From NCBI GenBank assembly GCA_026210745.1, contig CP110630.1, forward strand, positions 6,820,001 to 6,884,000: a stretch of DNA of 64,000 nucleotides, in the 5' to 3' direction. Made by a program: the position numbers and the translations under genes. Positions within the stretch are counted from its first letter, which is position 1. The number at the start of each line of letters is the position of its first letter. This document shows positions 43,660 to 55,226 of this stretch, piece by piece. The DNA comes from Exobasidium rhododendri. Its lineage: Eukaryota; Basidiomycota; Exobasidiomycetes; Exobasidiales; Exobasidiaceae. The notes below the pieces were generated by a model that worked only from the letters and a program-made list of their open reading frames with translations, did not search any database and was not told the origin of the DNA.

Positions 43660-45600
43660 GTGGCAGAATTTCCAAAGCTACATAGGCATGCCACGGAAGG
43701 GCTCGACCACTACTCTAAGTCACAAGCGGGAAACGAGCACCAAATTCGTCGCTGCTACCGAAGTATTAGACAGGCACGATCTTACTGCCCCCTCTTGGTA
43801 ATTACGTACGTACGTGTTACTAGTCTCGAGACGTAGATTTGTACTGCTAAAGAACTTTCGATCATGGGAAATTAGATCTTGCTTGCCTTGTTGGTTTCGG
43901 GCCCTCGAGCGTATTCCGGCGCGGGTGGAGGACTAGCGCTTCAAAAAATGATGCCACTTGTGCCAACGGTGACTTAAAGAGGGCATGCAGTCATCCTGTT
44001 GATTTTCAGTAAGGAGATGCCATTTGCGAGCGAGGACGTTTGTAAAATGGAGGTTGGATCTCGGAGAATGTGACGTTTCATCATAGTGCATCGAGATCGA
44101 ATCATCAGCAGTTTGGGTATTAGAGTGATCGAGAGAGAGAGAGAGATCTTCGGCAAAGACGCTAGAGTGTTCCCCCTTAACGAGAATTAAGACATACAGT
44201 CGCGTTCCTTTAAAACCTACAGTCGCGTTTCAATTGTGTTAGGGTGTAAAAATGGAAACAAATATGAAAAGAGAACGAGAGAATTAACGGTGGCGATTAA
44301 AATTTCGAGCACGATCGAAATTCTCCGTCCCCTGAAACACTTCTTACTTGATTTGCTCCAGCGACGGGTAAACAAGATCTTGAACCAATAAGAAAGAAGG
44401 AGGTGGACACACAAGAATTGATTATCGCATGACTTAAGGAGGGGGACCATCAACGCGGGTACACAGAATATTTGCCGCTGCACGATAGACCACGGGTGCC
44501 GTCATAACAGTCCTTCGGTACAATAATCTTCGGACGGGCGAAGAGGCCAAATATCGAGCGTGAAAGCACAATCTTCCTGTCTGCAAGGCTTGATCATGAT
44601 CCAAGTCACCTTGCAAATGACACTGTGCTCATCTTCAGATGCGCCTTGACGATCAGTGATGAAATTATGAGAACTTCGCATCAATGCATCGGCGTTGTTA
44701 GTGTTCTGTGCTTTGACTTCGACGAGTGAGCTCCAGCTGAGCGTTCTGCTGTGGAGATATTCTTCAGGCTGCTTGCTGCTGCGGCTCTTCTCCACCATCC
44801 ATGACTAGAAAGGACATCAAATGCGCGAGAGACGACATTGTGCTGATGCCGCGTTACGTGCGAATTTGAAAGTAACGATCTTTCTTCCCGGGACCCTATT
44901 CTTCAAAACGCGCTAAAAGTTGTGTGTCGCTTCATGGCAATTTAGTCGGCGACTTTTTCGAAGCGGTGGAGGATCTTCGGACCGAGAACCCCTCTTGCCC
45001 ACATATCAGCCATTGCACTAAGAATAAATTGACCCGCACCTGCTAAGATGGCCACTACTCTAGCTTTGTTTCCAAGGTAAGAAGCTCGCTGCATCGAGGT
45101 TTGAGAAAGGTATCAATGACGATATGCTGCTTCCACACTAAATGCGCTAGCCTTTGAACCTTGCTCGGATCGACCAGACCAATTTCATTGACCCGCTCTT
45201 TCGTTCTTGCTCCACTTTTTTGATGGTTCTCATGTGATTTTTACTGCCTTGCCCTGTCCTCAAGGAGGAAAAAATCGTGCGATGGTCTTTTTTTCTTTCA
45301 CAGAACGAATCGTTCAAGCTGCATCATGATTCAATGCACACCATCGTTAGGCACTTTGTTCCACGGTGTTTCAGAATCGTGTGAATCCGCTGAAAGGTGT
45401 CTTCTTGCCTTGTACAAGTATTGCATCGACGTCATACACATACGATCGAGGCGGGAACCGATTGAGTCTTGGGTGTCCTGCCTCTAGGGATACATCCCGG
45501 ACGACGTCATTTCGCGAAGATATTTTCAAGACATGAAGGCGTGTCTGCGTTTGACCATTATCTCTCTTTCCTCAGAAGAAGACACCGCAAGCAGAGAAGT
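43660..45600. other. Long gene-poor interval
   Basis: About 2 kb without a gene I can support. Minus-strand open frames at 44434-44616 and 44502-44798 (up to 98 codons) have mixed hydrophilic composition but no recognisable motif or splice partners. A near-direct repeat CTACAGTCGCGTT / CATACAGTCGCGTT occurs at about 44193-44230. GA-rich (44131-44146) and T-rich (45288-45297) runs are present. Confidence 0.45.
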
Positions 45601-45609
45601 GAGAAGGCA

Positions 45610-45615
45610 TATAAG
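45610..45615 (+). promoter_or_regulatory. TATA-box-like element of the repeat-protein gene
   Basis: TATAAG about 120 bp upstream of the ATG at 45732, followed by a pyrimidine-rich leader. Confidence 0.5.
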
Positions 45616-45731
45616 ATCGCTTGCTGTGCCGTTCACTCAGATTCTCTTTCTTCCCCAACCCAGCTACTTCTCTTCGCCTCTCACACCAGCACTTCACATA
45701 CTTTTAATTCTACACACATACATACATCGAA

Positions 45732-47135
45732 ATGGTGAAGCTAAATATTCTTTTGATCTTGGCTGTTGCTCTCGCAGTAGCATCCGCTGCCCCCATCCCT
45801 TGCCCTACCACCACAAGCTCTGGCTCAGCTGTCGACCTATCACTCCTCTCAAATAACGAGAACATTGGAGCAGGCAACGGAAACTCAGACAACGGAAATG
45901 GCAACTCGGTAGGCAACGGCAACACAGGTGCAAAGGATAATGGAGACGGAAATACAGGAGCTAAGAGCAACGGGAACGGTAACGAGGGAGCCTCAGGCAA
46001 CGGTAACAGCAACCAAGCAACTGGTAACTCAGCATCCAAAGGTTCCCAGAACGCAGGAACGTCCGGAAAAGTAGGCAACTACAAGAGATTAGCTGCTGGC
46101 GTATTGTCGAACAACGAGAACGTCGGTGCTGGTAATGGCAACTCTGGAAACGGCGACAGTAACTCGGTGGGAAATGGAAACACGGGTGCCTCTGGAAACG
46201 GCAACAGCAATACCGGAGCTGCTGGAAATGGAGACTCCAACACCGGCGCCAAGGGCAATGGAGACAGTAACAATGCAACCGGAAACAGTGCCTCCAAAGG
46301 CTCCCAGAACGCGGGAACATCCGGATCAGTGGGTAACTACAAGCGACTAGTCGACGCTCTTTCCAACAATGAAAACGTTGGCGCTGGCAATGGCAACTCT
46401 GACAATGGAAACGGCAATTCTGTAGGCAATGGCAACACTGGAGCCGCAGGAAATGGTGACGGAAACGAAGGTGCAGCAGGAAACGGTAACTCTAACACCG
46501 GCGCCAAGGGCAATGGAGACAGCAATGAGGCGACAGGAAACAGTGCTTCAAAGGGTGCACAGAACGCAGGTACTTCTGGGTCAGTCGGTAACAGCGAGTG
46601 GAGAAGAGAACTTCCATCCGTTCTCTCCAACAATGAGAATGTTGGTGCAGGAAATGGCAACTCTGATAATGGAAACGGAAATTCAGTGGGCAATGGCAAT
46701 ACTGGAGCGGCAGGAAATGGCGATGGAAACGAAGGTGCAAAGGACAATGGTGACGGAAACACAGGTGCTAAGAGCAACGGGGATGGTAACGAAGCAACAG
46801 GAAACTCTGCCACTAAGGGTGCTCAAAACGCCGGAACCTCGGGCTCGGTAGGCAACAGTGCATGGCGACGAGAACTTCCATCTATCCTGTCCAACAATGA
46901 AAATGTTGGCGCCGGAAATGGTAATTCAGACAACGGCAACAGTAACTCTGTGGGCAACGGTAACACAGGTGCCACTGGTAATGGTAATTCTAATACCGGT
47001 GCGGCTGGTAATGGTAATTCCAACACTGGAGCGAAAAGTAATGGAAATGGTAATGAAGCAACAGGAAACTCTGCATCAAGCGGTGCTCAGAACGCTGGAA
47101 CTTCAGGTCCAGTCGGAAATAGCGCCTCTTGGTAG
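45732..47135 (+). CDS. Secreted Asn/Gly-rich repeat protein with dibasic processing sites
   Basis: Single exon, 467 residues. A signal peptide (MVKLNILLILAVALAVASAAP) is followed by five repeats of 86-88 residues, each opening with LSNNENxGAGNGNS and closing with SxGxQNAGTSGxVGN. Inside each repeat is a roughly 10-residue periodicity of the form GNGxxNxGAx. Four dibasic pairs sit at the repeat junctions: KR at residues 118-119 and 204-205, RR at 291-292 and 379-380. Cleavage there by a Kex2-type protease would give fragments of nearly constant size. This layout is known in fungal Kex2-processed repeat proteins, including the Ustilago repellent Rep1; similarity is in architecture only, as the repeat sequence itself is one I do not recognise. 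Cysteine is nearly absent. Function is unknown; surface or aerial-growth roles are possible. Confidence 0.85.
   Translation: MVKLNILLILAVALAVASAAPIPCPTTTSSGSAVDLSLLSNNENIGAGNGNSDNGNGNSVGNGNTGAKDNGDGNTGAKSNGNGNEGASGNGNSNQATGNSASKGSQNAGTSGKVGNYKRLAAGVLSNNENVGAGNGNSGNGDSNSVGNGNTGASGNGNSNTGAAGNGDSNTGAKGNGDSNNATGNSASKGSQNAGTSGSVGNYKRLVDALSNNENVGAGNGNSDNGNGNSVGNGNTGAAGNGDGNEGAAGNGNSNTGAKGNGDSNEATGNSASKGAQNAGTSGSVGNSEWRRELPSVLSNNENVGAGNGNSDNGNGNSVGNGNTGAAGNGDGNEGAKDNGDGNTGAKSNGDGNEATGNSATKGAQNAGTSGSVGNSAWRRELPSILSNNENVGAGNGNSDNGNSNSVGNGNTGATGNGNSNTGAAGNGNSNTGAKSNGNGNEATGNSASSGAQNAGTSGPVGNSASW
45847..47135 (+). repeat. Five tandem repeats of about 255-264 bp
   Basis: Units start near 45843, 46105, 46360, 46624 and 46888, judged by the SNNEN codons. 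Synonymous differences between units are common, so the protein repeat is conserved more tightly than the DNA. The third and fourth units are most alike. Confidence 0.85.
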
Positions 47136-47461
47136 ATACGAAAAAAAAATCTTCTTACAATTGTACATTACATCATATTCTCTAATTAGCTTTTTGGAGT
47201 TCTTTGCTTCTAATAATCTCAGATTTTAATTATCCATCTTTACGTTCGAAATACAGCACTGAAAGGCTAATGGACGAAAAATGCTCTATCAAGAGGCTCC
47301 TTTTTTTTACTCAACACAGGAGACCTTCCTGACTCTTCCTCTCTGTTGATTGAATTTAAGATGTTGTGTACAGATGTATAGATCGTCTTTTCGAGAACAT
47401 CGAAGAGACACAGGCCGCGACATGCGTAGCAATCTAAAAGTAGCATAACTCGTCCACCTTC
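47136..47461. other. Convergent intergenic region
   Basis: 325 bp between the convergent stops of the repeat protein and the tRNase Z gene. It is AT-rich with A and T homopolymers (47141-47149, 47300-47308) and holds 3' ends only. Confidence 0.5.
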
Positions 47462-50400
47462 CTAGCTCCCAACGATCGAGTCGAACCACTCCCGACTTTT
47501 GTCCGTCTCCAGTGCCACCAAATCCAAGCTGGAGAATGTACGATCAACGCTAGCTGAAAATGAAGTCTTGTCACTCGATTGCACGACTAGACCCGTGCTG
47601 ATCGTTGCTCGTAAGGTGTGAAGATGATCAAAAGGAACCTTGACGAGAACGCGAATAGCTCTGTTCTCTTGGACGGGGAGGATGTGGAGTAGGTCCCAGT
47701 TGAAGCTGCCATTGACGAGGCCGTTCAAGTCGACCAGTGCCGTTTCCACCGCTTTCGCAATGGTGAGCCGTGAGGGAATGCTCGACGTTTCAATGACCTT
47801 CGTCTTGCTCTGCGTCGGTTTCAGATCAAAGCTGAGGTACTGAAACTCGTGCGTCTTGACGAACTTGCGCTGCAACGATGAAGTGCGTGTGACCTCTCCA
47901 TTTGCGTCTTTTGAGTTCTCACTCGGCGCTGCGTTGAGGAATAAGAGGTGACAGGGTCGCCGTTGAGCGCACGTCGATGATAGTTAGATCACCTCTTTCT
48001 CACCTTGATCAACGGCCATTGGAGTGTCCTTCTGAGTGGAGGGTTGTATCTTGGATGCACTCGCTTTGTTTGTTGATGATGGTGGGGCTCGCGACTTCTC
48101 CTTTGTGCTCTTGGCTGTCGTACTAACTGTCCCCTTCCCTTTCTCTGCCTCTCCCTCGCCCTCGCCCTCTTCCTCCTTGCCTTCCATATCGAAGAGCAAC
48201 TCGAGCGAGTCTTTGTACTTCATCAACTTCTGCAGATCGCTCATCTCCACAGTCAGCAGATCAAACGCTATGCCGACCTTCATTTTTCCCAGCTCTCCTG
48301 TCGCGCTAAACCTGGGCAGCTTTGGATACCTCTGACTGAAGTGCGTCAACATGAGGTATTTCACCTTCATCGCCTTTGCCACCTCGATCGCTTGTCCAAA
48401 CGTGCTGTGTCCTTTGTAGTCGGCCATGTCCGGCTTGGAATCTTCTATAGTGGCTTCATGCACCAAAAAGTCAACGCCGCTTCCCGCTTTGATTAGCTTC
48501 TGTGTCGGTCTGGTGTCGCCAGAGTATGCCCCGCTCCACTTCTTCCCACGAAAGACGATACCATAGCAATGCATGGCTCGATGATCCACTTCCGTGGTAA
48601 AGACTTCAGTGCCGTGTAAGTGATCTACTAGCTGAGCTCGAAGCTTCCTGATCTCCTCTGATTTGGCCTCGCCTGCAGCACTCGACTTTGAATCGCGACT
48701 TCCATTTGGGTCCTGCACATATTGCTCTTGCCCACTGATCTCTTCCGAGGACTCTTTGACTTCGGGATATACTGCCACATCAGGCACGACCCCGTGTCTG
48801 GAGTCCAGCAGGTGGCTCTGGATGAACACTACGCCGTTGCTCACAGCATTCTCCTGAATGTCCATGGAAAAGACCTCGTTTGCCTCTTTCAGATACTGTC
48901 TGATGAAGCTTGGTGCAACAACAAAGAGCGGTCGCTGCACATTCAACTTAGACCTCTCCACCAGTATTCGACTGACTCCCATATGATGATCTCCGTGAAT
49001 GTGACTGAGGAAGATCATTCGGATGTTCGCTATCACATCATCTGCACCACTGTGAAACTTCCTCTTCAGCTGTCCATACGTACTTTCCCCAGCATCAAGC
49101 AGCACATATCCGGCATTCTCCCCCGGCAAGTGAATAAGCGTGCCACTGACATTTCGATACTTGCTCGGCATCGCGCTGCCGGTACCGAGCGTAGTCAGTT
49201 TCAAAGGATGTAGGTCCTTTGCACCGTCTTGATCACTCTGGGTGGCCTCCGTCGCCGACACTGACTTTGCCAAGTCGACGTACGATCTCCAGGCTTCCTG
49301 CTTCGCCTTCTTGCTTTCCTCCGTCACTTGCTTCCTTCCGGGCGTCTCCTCAAAAGACTCCAATCGCTGCGCTTTCTCCGATGCCAAGGGGAAGTTGAAG
49401 TCCAGCTGAACCTCGTCTGTGACGTGTGGCGGACCTCGAGGGTGCAGAACAATGCTGGTGTCGAGCCCTGCCAGAAACATGTTCTCGCCTTCGAGACCTA
49501 CACTTGACAGCTTCATTTCGGGTTCGAGATTATACGCTGGAACTTGAAAAAGCTTCTTGTCCAGTCTGCTCATTCGCAGGGTGGCAAGAGCAGAGGACGG
49601 ATAGGACAGTCTATCGGGCAAGAAGGATTGACTGGTGATGATATGATGAACGCCATTGAAAGATTTGATGAACGTCTGGTATCGACGATCCTGCAAGACA
49701 TCTGGATGGACAGCGTGAACAATAGCATGCAATTCTCCCTCCTCGAACTTCAATCGCGACTGCGTGTCTTCAGCTAAGAAAGAATCCAAGTACTCGATCG
49801 AAGGAAGGTAGACTTGGAAGAAGGATGCGCCAGGTCGAGTTGCTCCGAGAACGTCAGTACTCTTTATGAGCACCTCTTCCGTCTCGACAGCAGGCGACTG
49901 ATCCGATGGCCTCTCCTTGACTATCTTGCCTCTCTTTCTCAGTTGCTCATCTTGAAACTCTCTTCTCACTCGTGCAAACCAGGCATCTCTTTGCGGGTTT
50001 TGATAGGTAGCCCATGCCTTTGGTCTGTTAATCTTGACTTCACTCCCACTTGTCAGAATCCCTAATTGAGCGCCTTGAGGGACACCTAGCTCTCTCGCCC
50101 TTTCCACATCGACCTTTCCTCGAATCGGCCTTCCACGGATGATGAAGAGCAGTACTGGCGCTTGTTTGGTCGTCGATGAATCTGCCTGGTACGGCGGCAT
50201 TGGTGGGGCTCCCAAAGATCTCCTGCTGGCAGCTGCTCTAGCTGCCAGCTTGTTCCGTAATGCCGCATCACCAGCTGCATCTCCTTCCTCCGGTCGTTGA
50301 TCCGCCTCGCCAAATTGATGCCGAGGATCATTGGGAAACATTAGCTGGAGGAATTGTTGAGCATTCCCGGAAGAGCTCCTCCTCCTCTTCGAAGGTCTTT

Positions 50401-50914
50401 GATCGCCATTCGATTCTGCATTGACGGGAAGTGAATACCCACTTGGAAGGAGGGGTAGAGCTTGGACTGTGATATACTGGTCCTTGAAAATGACTGATTG
50501 TAACTCTTCCTCCTTGACAGCTGGCTCGACTTGCCTAGACGCTTCACCTTTTCCAGGGAGTGGCGCTTCTTTGACTTGCACGTTGATGGCATCACGCCGA
50601 AGATATGATCGAGTAGTCGCCAAATAGTGTGTCAATACGGGAGGACCATGGATTGTCAGCTCAGTGTGACCTGCGTCTGCTGCTCCCATCACCAAGCCTG
50701 GTAAGCCACCACACTCCTCGATTCCGACTCTAGGGAGGAAGATGTTCCCTAATCCTTTTCCTAGACCACCAACACTTTGTTGAACAAAGGCTCGGGTGGT
50801 GCCTTCCGGACAATTGAAAATGTACCGCTGCGATTCTATGCTGAAGAGCAGTACGGCCAAATTCGTCTTGTTGTCCGAGGACGGAGGATGAATGATCCTC
50901 ACGTTGGAGAGCAT
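47462..50914 (-). CDS. TRZ1: tRNase Z (long form) spliced in frame to an Rpp14-like RNase P/MRP subunit
   Basis: Model complement(join(47462..47928,48004..50914)), 1,125 residues. The long exon is a complete eukaryotic tRNase Z: a degenerate N half (SIESQRYIFNCPEGTTRAF), then the catalytic half with TTLGTGSAMPSKYRNVSG, the zinc motif LSHIHGDHHMG and YKGHSTFGQA, LTHFSQRYPKLP. It removes 3' trailers from pre-tRNA in nucleus and mitochondria. If the exon is read on, it stops at 47984 (TAA). Splicing a 75-nt intron (GTGAGA...CTAAC...CGCAG, 47929..48003) skips this stop and joins, in frame, 155 residues resembling Rpp14/Pop5 (KFVKTHEFQYLSFDL, TIAKAVETALVDLNGLVNGS, RAIRVLVKVPFDHLHTLRAT). That segment has no usable ATG of its own. 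The start was set at the first ATG (50914); an open extension upstream looks like a mitochondrial presequence but begins at TTG. Confidence 0.8.
47929..48003 (-). other. 75-nt intron joining the tRNase Z and Rpp14-like parts
   Basis: It begins GTGAGAAAG, has a CTAAC branch-like motif soon after the donor, and ends CTCAACGCAG. Retention gives a tRNase Z ending GEKEVI at the in-intron stop; removal gives the fusion. Reading phase matches exactly (phase 1 to phase 1). Confidence 0.75.
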
Positions 50915-51097
50915 CCTGACCCAAGCACTATGAAGAAAGACCGAATTGTTTTGATGCAGTAATTGGAAATGACATTGGCGAGCTGCTGCTCTCCTCCAAG
51001 TGGTCAAGCCAAGCGTGACGGGCAATCTCGAACGGAAAGCGGCGCAATGGGTAGGGGCGAGGGCGGACACAGGCGGATAGAAAGGATGGGTGAGCAA

Positions 51098-51480
51098 TGA
51101 ATACGTAAAATAGAAAAAGTAACACCAATTAAACTTCTCCCAAAAAAGTCCTTGCTTCTTCTCGTCTCCTCGAATCCAGTAGCTACTGCTTACGTACGCG
51201 CGCGCTGATGAGGGTGAGTAGGTTTAGACGCTTTGGGATTAAACTATACACATACTTGGACTCAGGCGTTGACTTGTGAACGCTACTTGGTCCTACCATT
51301 TCAACATACTTGCTACGACGATCTGTGCGGATACTACATCTTCTCAAGGGCCAAAGAATAGGCTCAGAACGACCGCCAACCACACTTGCATCGCCATCGA
51401 ATTAAATCATGTCTAGTCCTCTCCATTCTCCAAGCTTCCCGCATCACTAACAGAAACAGCGCACAATCGCACTTCCGAAA
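51098..51480. other. Divergent intergenic region tRNase Z/ClC
   Basis: About 380 bp beyond the open extension of the tRNase Z frame. It contains a TACGTACGCGCGCG alternation at about 51193. No gene is supported. Confidence 0.45.
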
Positions 51481-54400
51481 ATGCCGACAGATGGCGCATC
51501 CTACGACACAGGCTCGACTTCAAGCTCGGCCGCTCTTGGCGTCGGTCGACCGTTGGAACGAAGACCTTCTGCTGTGAGAGGATCCGTCGGCATGACAGGA
51601 GGGCAAGGGGTATCGCAAGCGAACCACATCGACGACGAAGCGCTAGACAATATTCGTAGATATGAGACTGTCAGTCTTCGCAGTGTGTGTCGATTGCGTA
51701 GAGTAGCTTACATCGGAGTCCTTCTGTACAGTTCTCCACAGTAGATTGGATCGCTGACAGTACAAGAGAAAGGGCAAGAGCAGCCCGAGAGAGCACACAA
51801 AAGGCACAGAACCTGTCTTCGAACTCGCATTTGGCGAATGGGAATGGAGTCTCCTCAGCATTTCAGACTGACTCAGCCTGGGGCAGGGCAAGGTACGGAC
51901 CGGGAGACAAACCACCTCGATGGTGGCCTATTCGTAATCCATGGGGTAGGAGGGCCTGGTGGTTCTGGAGATTTATGTGCCGAGCAACAGGAGCAGTAAC
52001 AGACAGCGGAGTGGTAGTTCTTGTTGGTGAGTGAATGCGACTGTAGTTGACGCTACGAGCGGAAACCTCACTACTGTATCTGTCTTGTCGCTGTCAGGTC
52101 TACTGATTGGCATGAATATGGCGGTGATAAGTATTGCTACCGAGTGGGCTTCAGACATCAAGCAGGGGTACTGCTCGGCGGGCTGGTGGCTCAATCAAAA
52201 GTTCTGCTGTGGGGGAATGGAGGAATCTGGACCTGGAGGAGCTGCCGTGCCTCCTGCTGCCATAGTTGCAGCCATAGCAGGTGCAGCCTCCAGCATCTCT
52301 TCCAACACTACGTCTACTTCAACATCACTGTCTTCCACTACGACTTCGGTTGCTAGTAAGATCATTGACACAGCAGCCGGACCTGTCATTACAGCTGCAG
52401 CCCAATTGGGATCTAGAGCTGTGCCGTACATGACCAGTGCCATCAATCAGCTGTATGCTAGAGCGGAGACCAGCCAGGGCACACCGGCTGGGACTGCCGA
52501 CATCTGTGAAGATTGGGTGTCCTGGAGTACATGGACTTTACCTTCCTGGATCATCTACATTTTCTTTGCAGTTGTCCTGTCAGCACTGTGCGCTCACTTG
52601 GTCAAAGTCTTTGCGCCCTACGCTGCTGGCAGTGGTATCAGTGAGATCAAATGCATTTTGGCTGGCTTCGTCATTAATGGCTACCTCGGTGTCTGGACTT
52701 TTGCTCTGAAGAGCTTGACATTGGTGAGAAGAGTGTGCTAAAGCAACCAGTGTCAAGTGTCTTTGCCATGTTTCTGACTTTCTTTTGTCTTTCTGCATCA
52801 GCCCCTCGCAATCTCTTCTGGCTTGAGCGTAGGAAAAGAAGGACCAGCAGTACACATTGCATGCTGCATCGGGAACATAGTCGGTCAACTCTTTCGTAGC
52901 TTTGAGAGAAGTCAAGCTCGAATGAGAGAGTTGCTGACGGCTGCTAGTGCGGCAGGAGTGGCTGTTGCTTTTGGGTCGCCGATCGGTGGAGTGCTTTTCT
53001 CTCTCGAGGTGGGTGATCGAACCTTGAGCCGGCCCCTACGTCTTGGCATCATGTTCTGATCGCATCGATCTGACCTCCACCCCTCTCCACAGGAGATGGC
53101 ATACAACTTTCCTTCGTCTACCATGTGGAGAAGCTTTCTGTGCGCTCTGGCTGCTACAGTCGCCCTTTCTTTTATGAACCCGTTCAGGACAGGAAAGCTG
53201 GTTCTCTTCCAAGTCTCTTACGATCGAGATTGGCACTACTTTGAGATTGTGTTTTACGTCATCATCGGAATCTTTGGAGGCTTGTATGGCGCCTTTGTGA
53301 TTCGCTACAATCTGCAAGTACAAAAGTTCAGGAGGGAGAATCTGGCGTCGCATGGAGTGGCTGAAGCGGCGGTCTTGGCCGGCATCACTGCTTTTATCGG
53401 GTACTGGAACATGTTCCTTCGAATCGACATGACGGAATCGCTCGAAATACTGTTTCGAGAGTGTGAAGGGGGAGGCGACTACGATAATCTTTGTCAATCG
53501 TCGACACAGTGGCAGATGATCAATTCACTGCTCTTGGCCACAGTGCTACGGGTCGTCTTTGTCATCCTATCGTATGGTTGCAAGGTGCCTGCTGGAATTT
53601 TCGTTCCTTCCATGGCGGTGGGAGCGACGTTTGGGCGAATGGTCGGTATCCTCGTCAAGGCCTTGTACAATGCGTACCCTCATGCAGCCTTCTTCTCGGC
53701 TTGTCAGCCAGATGTACCTTGCATCACGCCGGGGACATACGCTTTCCTGGGAGCGGCTGCTGCGTTGGCCGGCGTCACGCGAATCACCGTAGCGGTCGTC
53801 GTCATCATGTTTGAATTGACTGGAGCTCTGACTTACATTCTGCCGACAATGCTTGTCGTCATGATCACAAAGGGCGTGGGTGATTGGTTCGGCAAAGGGG
53901 GCATCTCGGAGCAGACGATCAAGTTCCAAGGCTACCCCTTCTTGGACAAGGATGACCACATCTTCAACTTGACAGTCGGCAATGTCATGACAAGGGATGT
54001 AGTCGTTCTGTTTGCCAATGGCATGGAGCTTCAAGAAGTCGAGAGCAGATTAGCAGCAGGAATCTACAAAGGGTTCCCGATTGTCGCCGGCGAAAACGAC
54101 ATGACGCTGCTGGGATACGCTGGAAAGACGGAAGTGCGATATGCGATCGGAAAGGCGAGGCGAGTGAGGAGCAGCTTAAGCCCAAAGATGATCTGTTACT
54201 TTACCCTTGACGGGCACGCCGCCCGAGGACTTCCTCCAACGCCCCTTTTGAACACGTTTGACGACGCACAAGAGGCGAGACGACAACGGCAGCAGGCGAA
54301 TGAGGATGACGAGAGGCAGGGCTTGATGAACAAAACCTTACTTGGAGGTGACGATGACGTCGAGGAAGAAGTACAGGATGAGGACGACGCACTAGAGGGG

Positions 54401-55072
54401 GGTGACGACGAGTTGCTGGGCAATGCTGGTGGTGGAGTCGATGGAGAAGGAGAAGAGGATACACTGGAGTTGGGTGGCTGGGTCGAAGCAAATCCGCTAC
54501 ATGTGCAACCGACAATGCCGTTGGAAGTCGTCATGGATCTGTTCAAGAAGATGGGACCAAGAGTGATTCTAGTTTCAAAGTTTGGCAAATTGGAGGGCAT
54601 GGTGACTGTCAAGGATCTGCTGAAAGTCATAGCGACGCAGGAAAGAGCAGAATTGCTAGCTCATGAAGCGGCGAGAGATGCTCGATCATCTCAACCAGGA
54701 TCATCACTGCCTACCAATGCGACAAATGCACAGCGCCTCAACAGTATGCGCGGCATGAGGGCTGCTTCCCTGCATGAATTCGGAGTAGGCGACTTTGGCG
54801 GAGAGCTGGAAATACTGCTGAAGGATGCTTGGCAGTGGACAAAGGTCAGGACAGATAGGATAGGTGTCAGCCTGAGACCCTTCTCGGGACGTTTTCAAAG
54901 AAGGACAGCGGGTGACGCCAATCCAAGGCGCAATATGGCTGCCACCGAGATGAGTGCTCGCGGCGAGGCAGACGCTGGTGAGACTTCCTACTTTGTGCTG
55001 GAGGAAGAGGAGACAGAGGAGGACATCACGGGCAACCGTGCTGAACGATCAGCAGAAACTATCAGCAAATGA
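51481..55072 (+). CDS. ClC-family chloride channel/antiporter (GEF1-like)
   Basis: Five exons, join(51481..51673,51742..52026,52098..52723,52802..53008,53093..55072), encode 1,096 residues. The serine-rich N terminus leads to [17 protein letters not shown], then the multi-pass ClC fold. Selectivity motifs are [28 protein letters not shown] (near 379-386, gating glutamate present) and [30 protein letters not shown] spans the exon 4/5 junction. Two CBS domains follow, near 735 ([17 protein letters not shown]) and 900 ([20 protein letters not shown]), separated by an acidic insertion. Eukaryotic members of this type work in Golgi and vacuole-related membranes, exchanging chloride for protons and supporting copper/iron loading. 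A serine/threonine-rich luminal loop (about 225-300) is long for the family. The first donor (GTCTTC) is weak but gives the expected VIDW. Confidence 0.93.
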
Positions 55073-55226
55073 GGAAGACGATCTTCTTTCCAGTAGTTTT
55101 TCAATGCCTCCCTCTCGCCGCCATGTCACTACGACTGTACCCGATATGTAGTGTAGAGCTTTGATTCGCTATCTTTGTGGTTGTCTCGACTGTAGTATAC
55201 ATTTTGTTGTAGTGGGGTAATAGTCA

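Noticed and set aside
44193-44230. Repeated TACAGTCGCGTT as a transposon end
   Set aside because: Only a short direct repeat, no inverted partner or target duplication found, and unlike the MITE ends at 5909.
46079-46813. Long antisense frames across the repeat protein
   Set aside because: They arise mechanically from the repeated GNGN codons; the plus frame has the signal peptide and the regular dibasic sites.
50915-51097. Upstream extension of tRNase Z to 51097
   Set aside because: The frame is open and resembles a mitochondrial presequence, but it starts at TTG; the first ATG at 50914 fits the family N terminus. A spliced upstream ATG exon remains possible.
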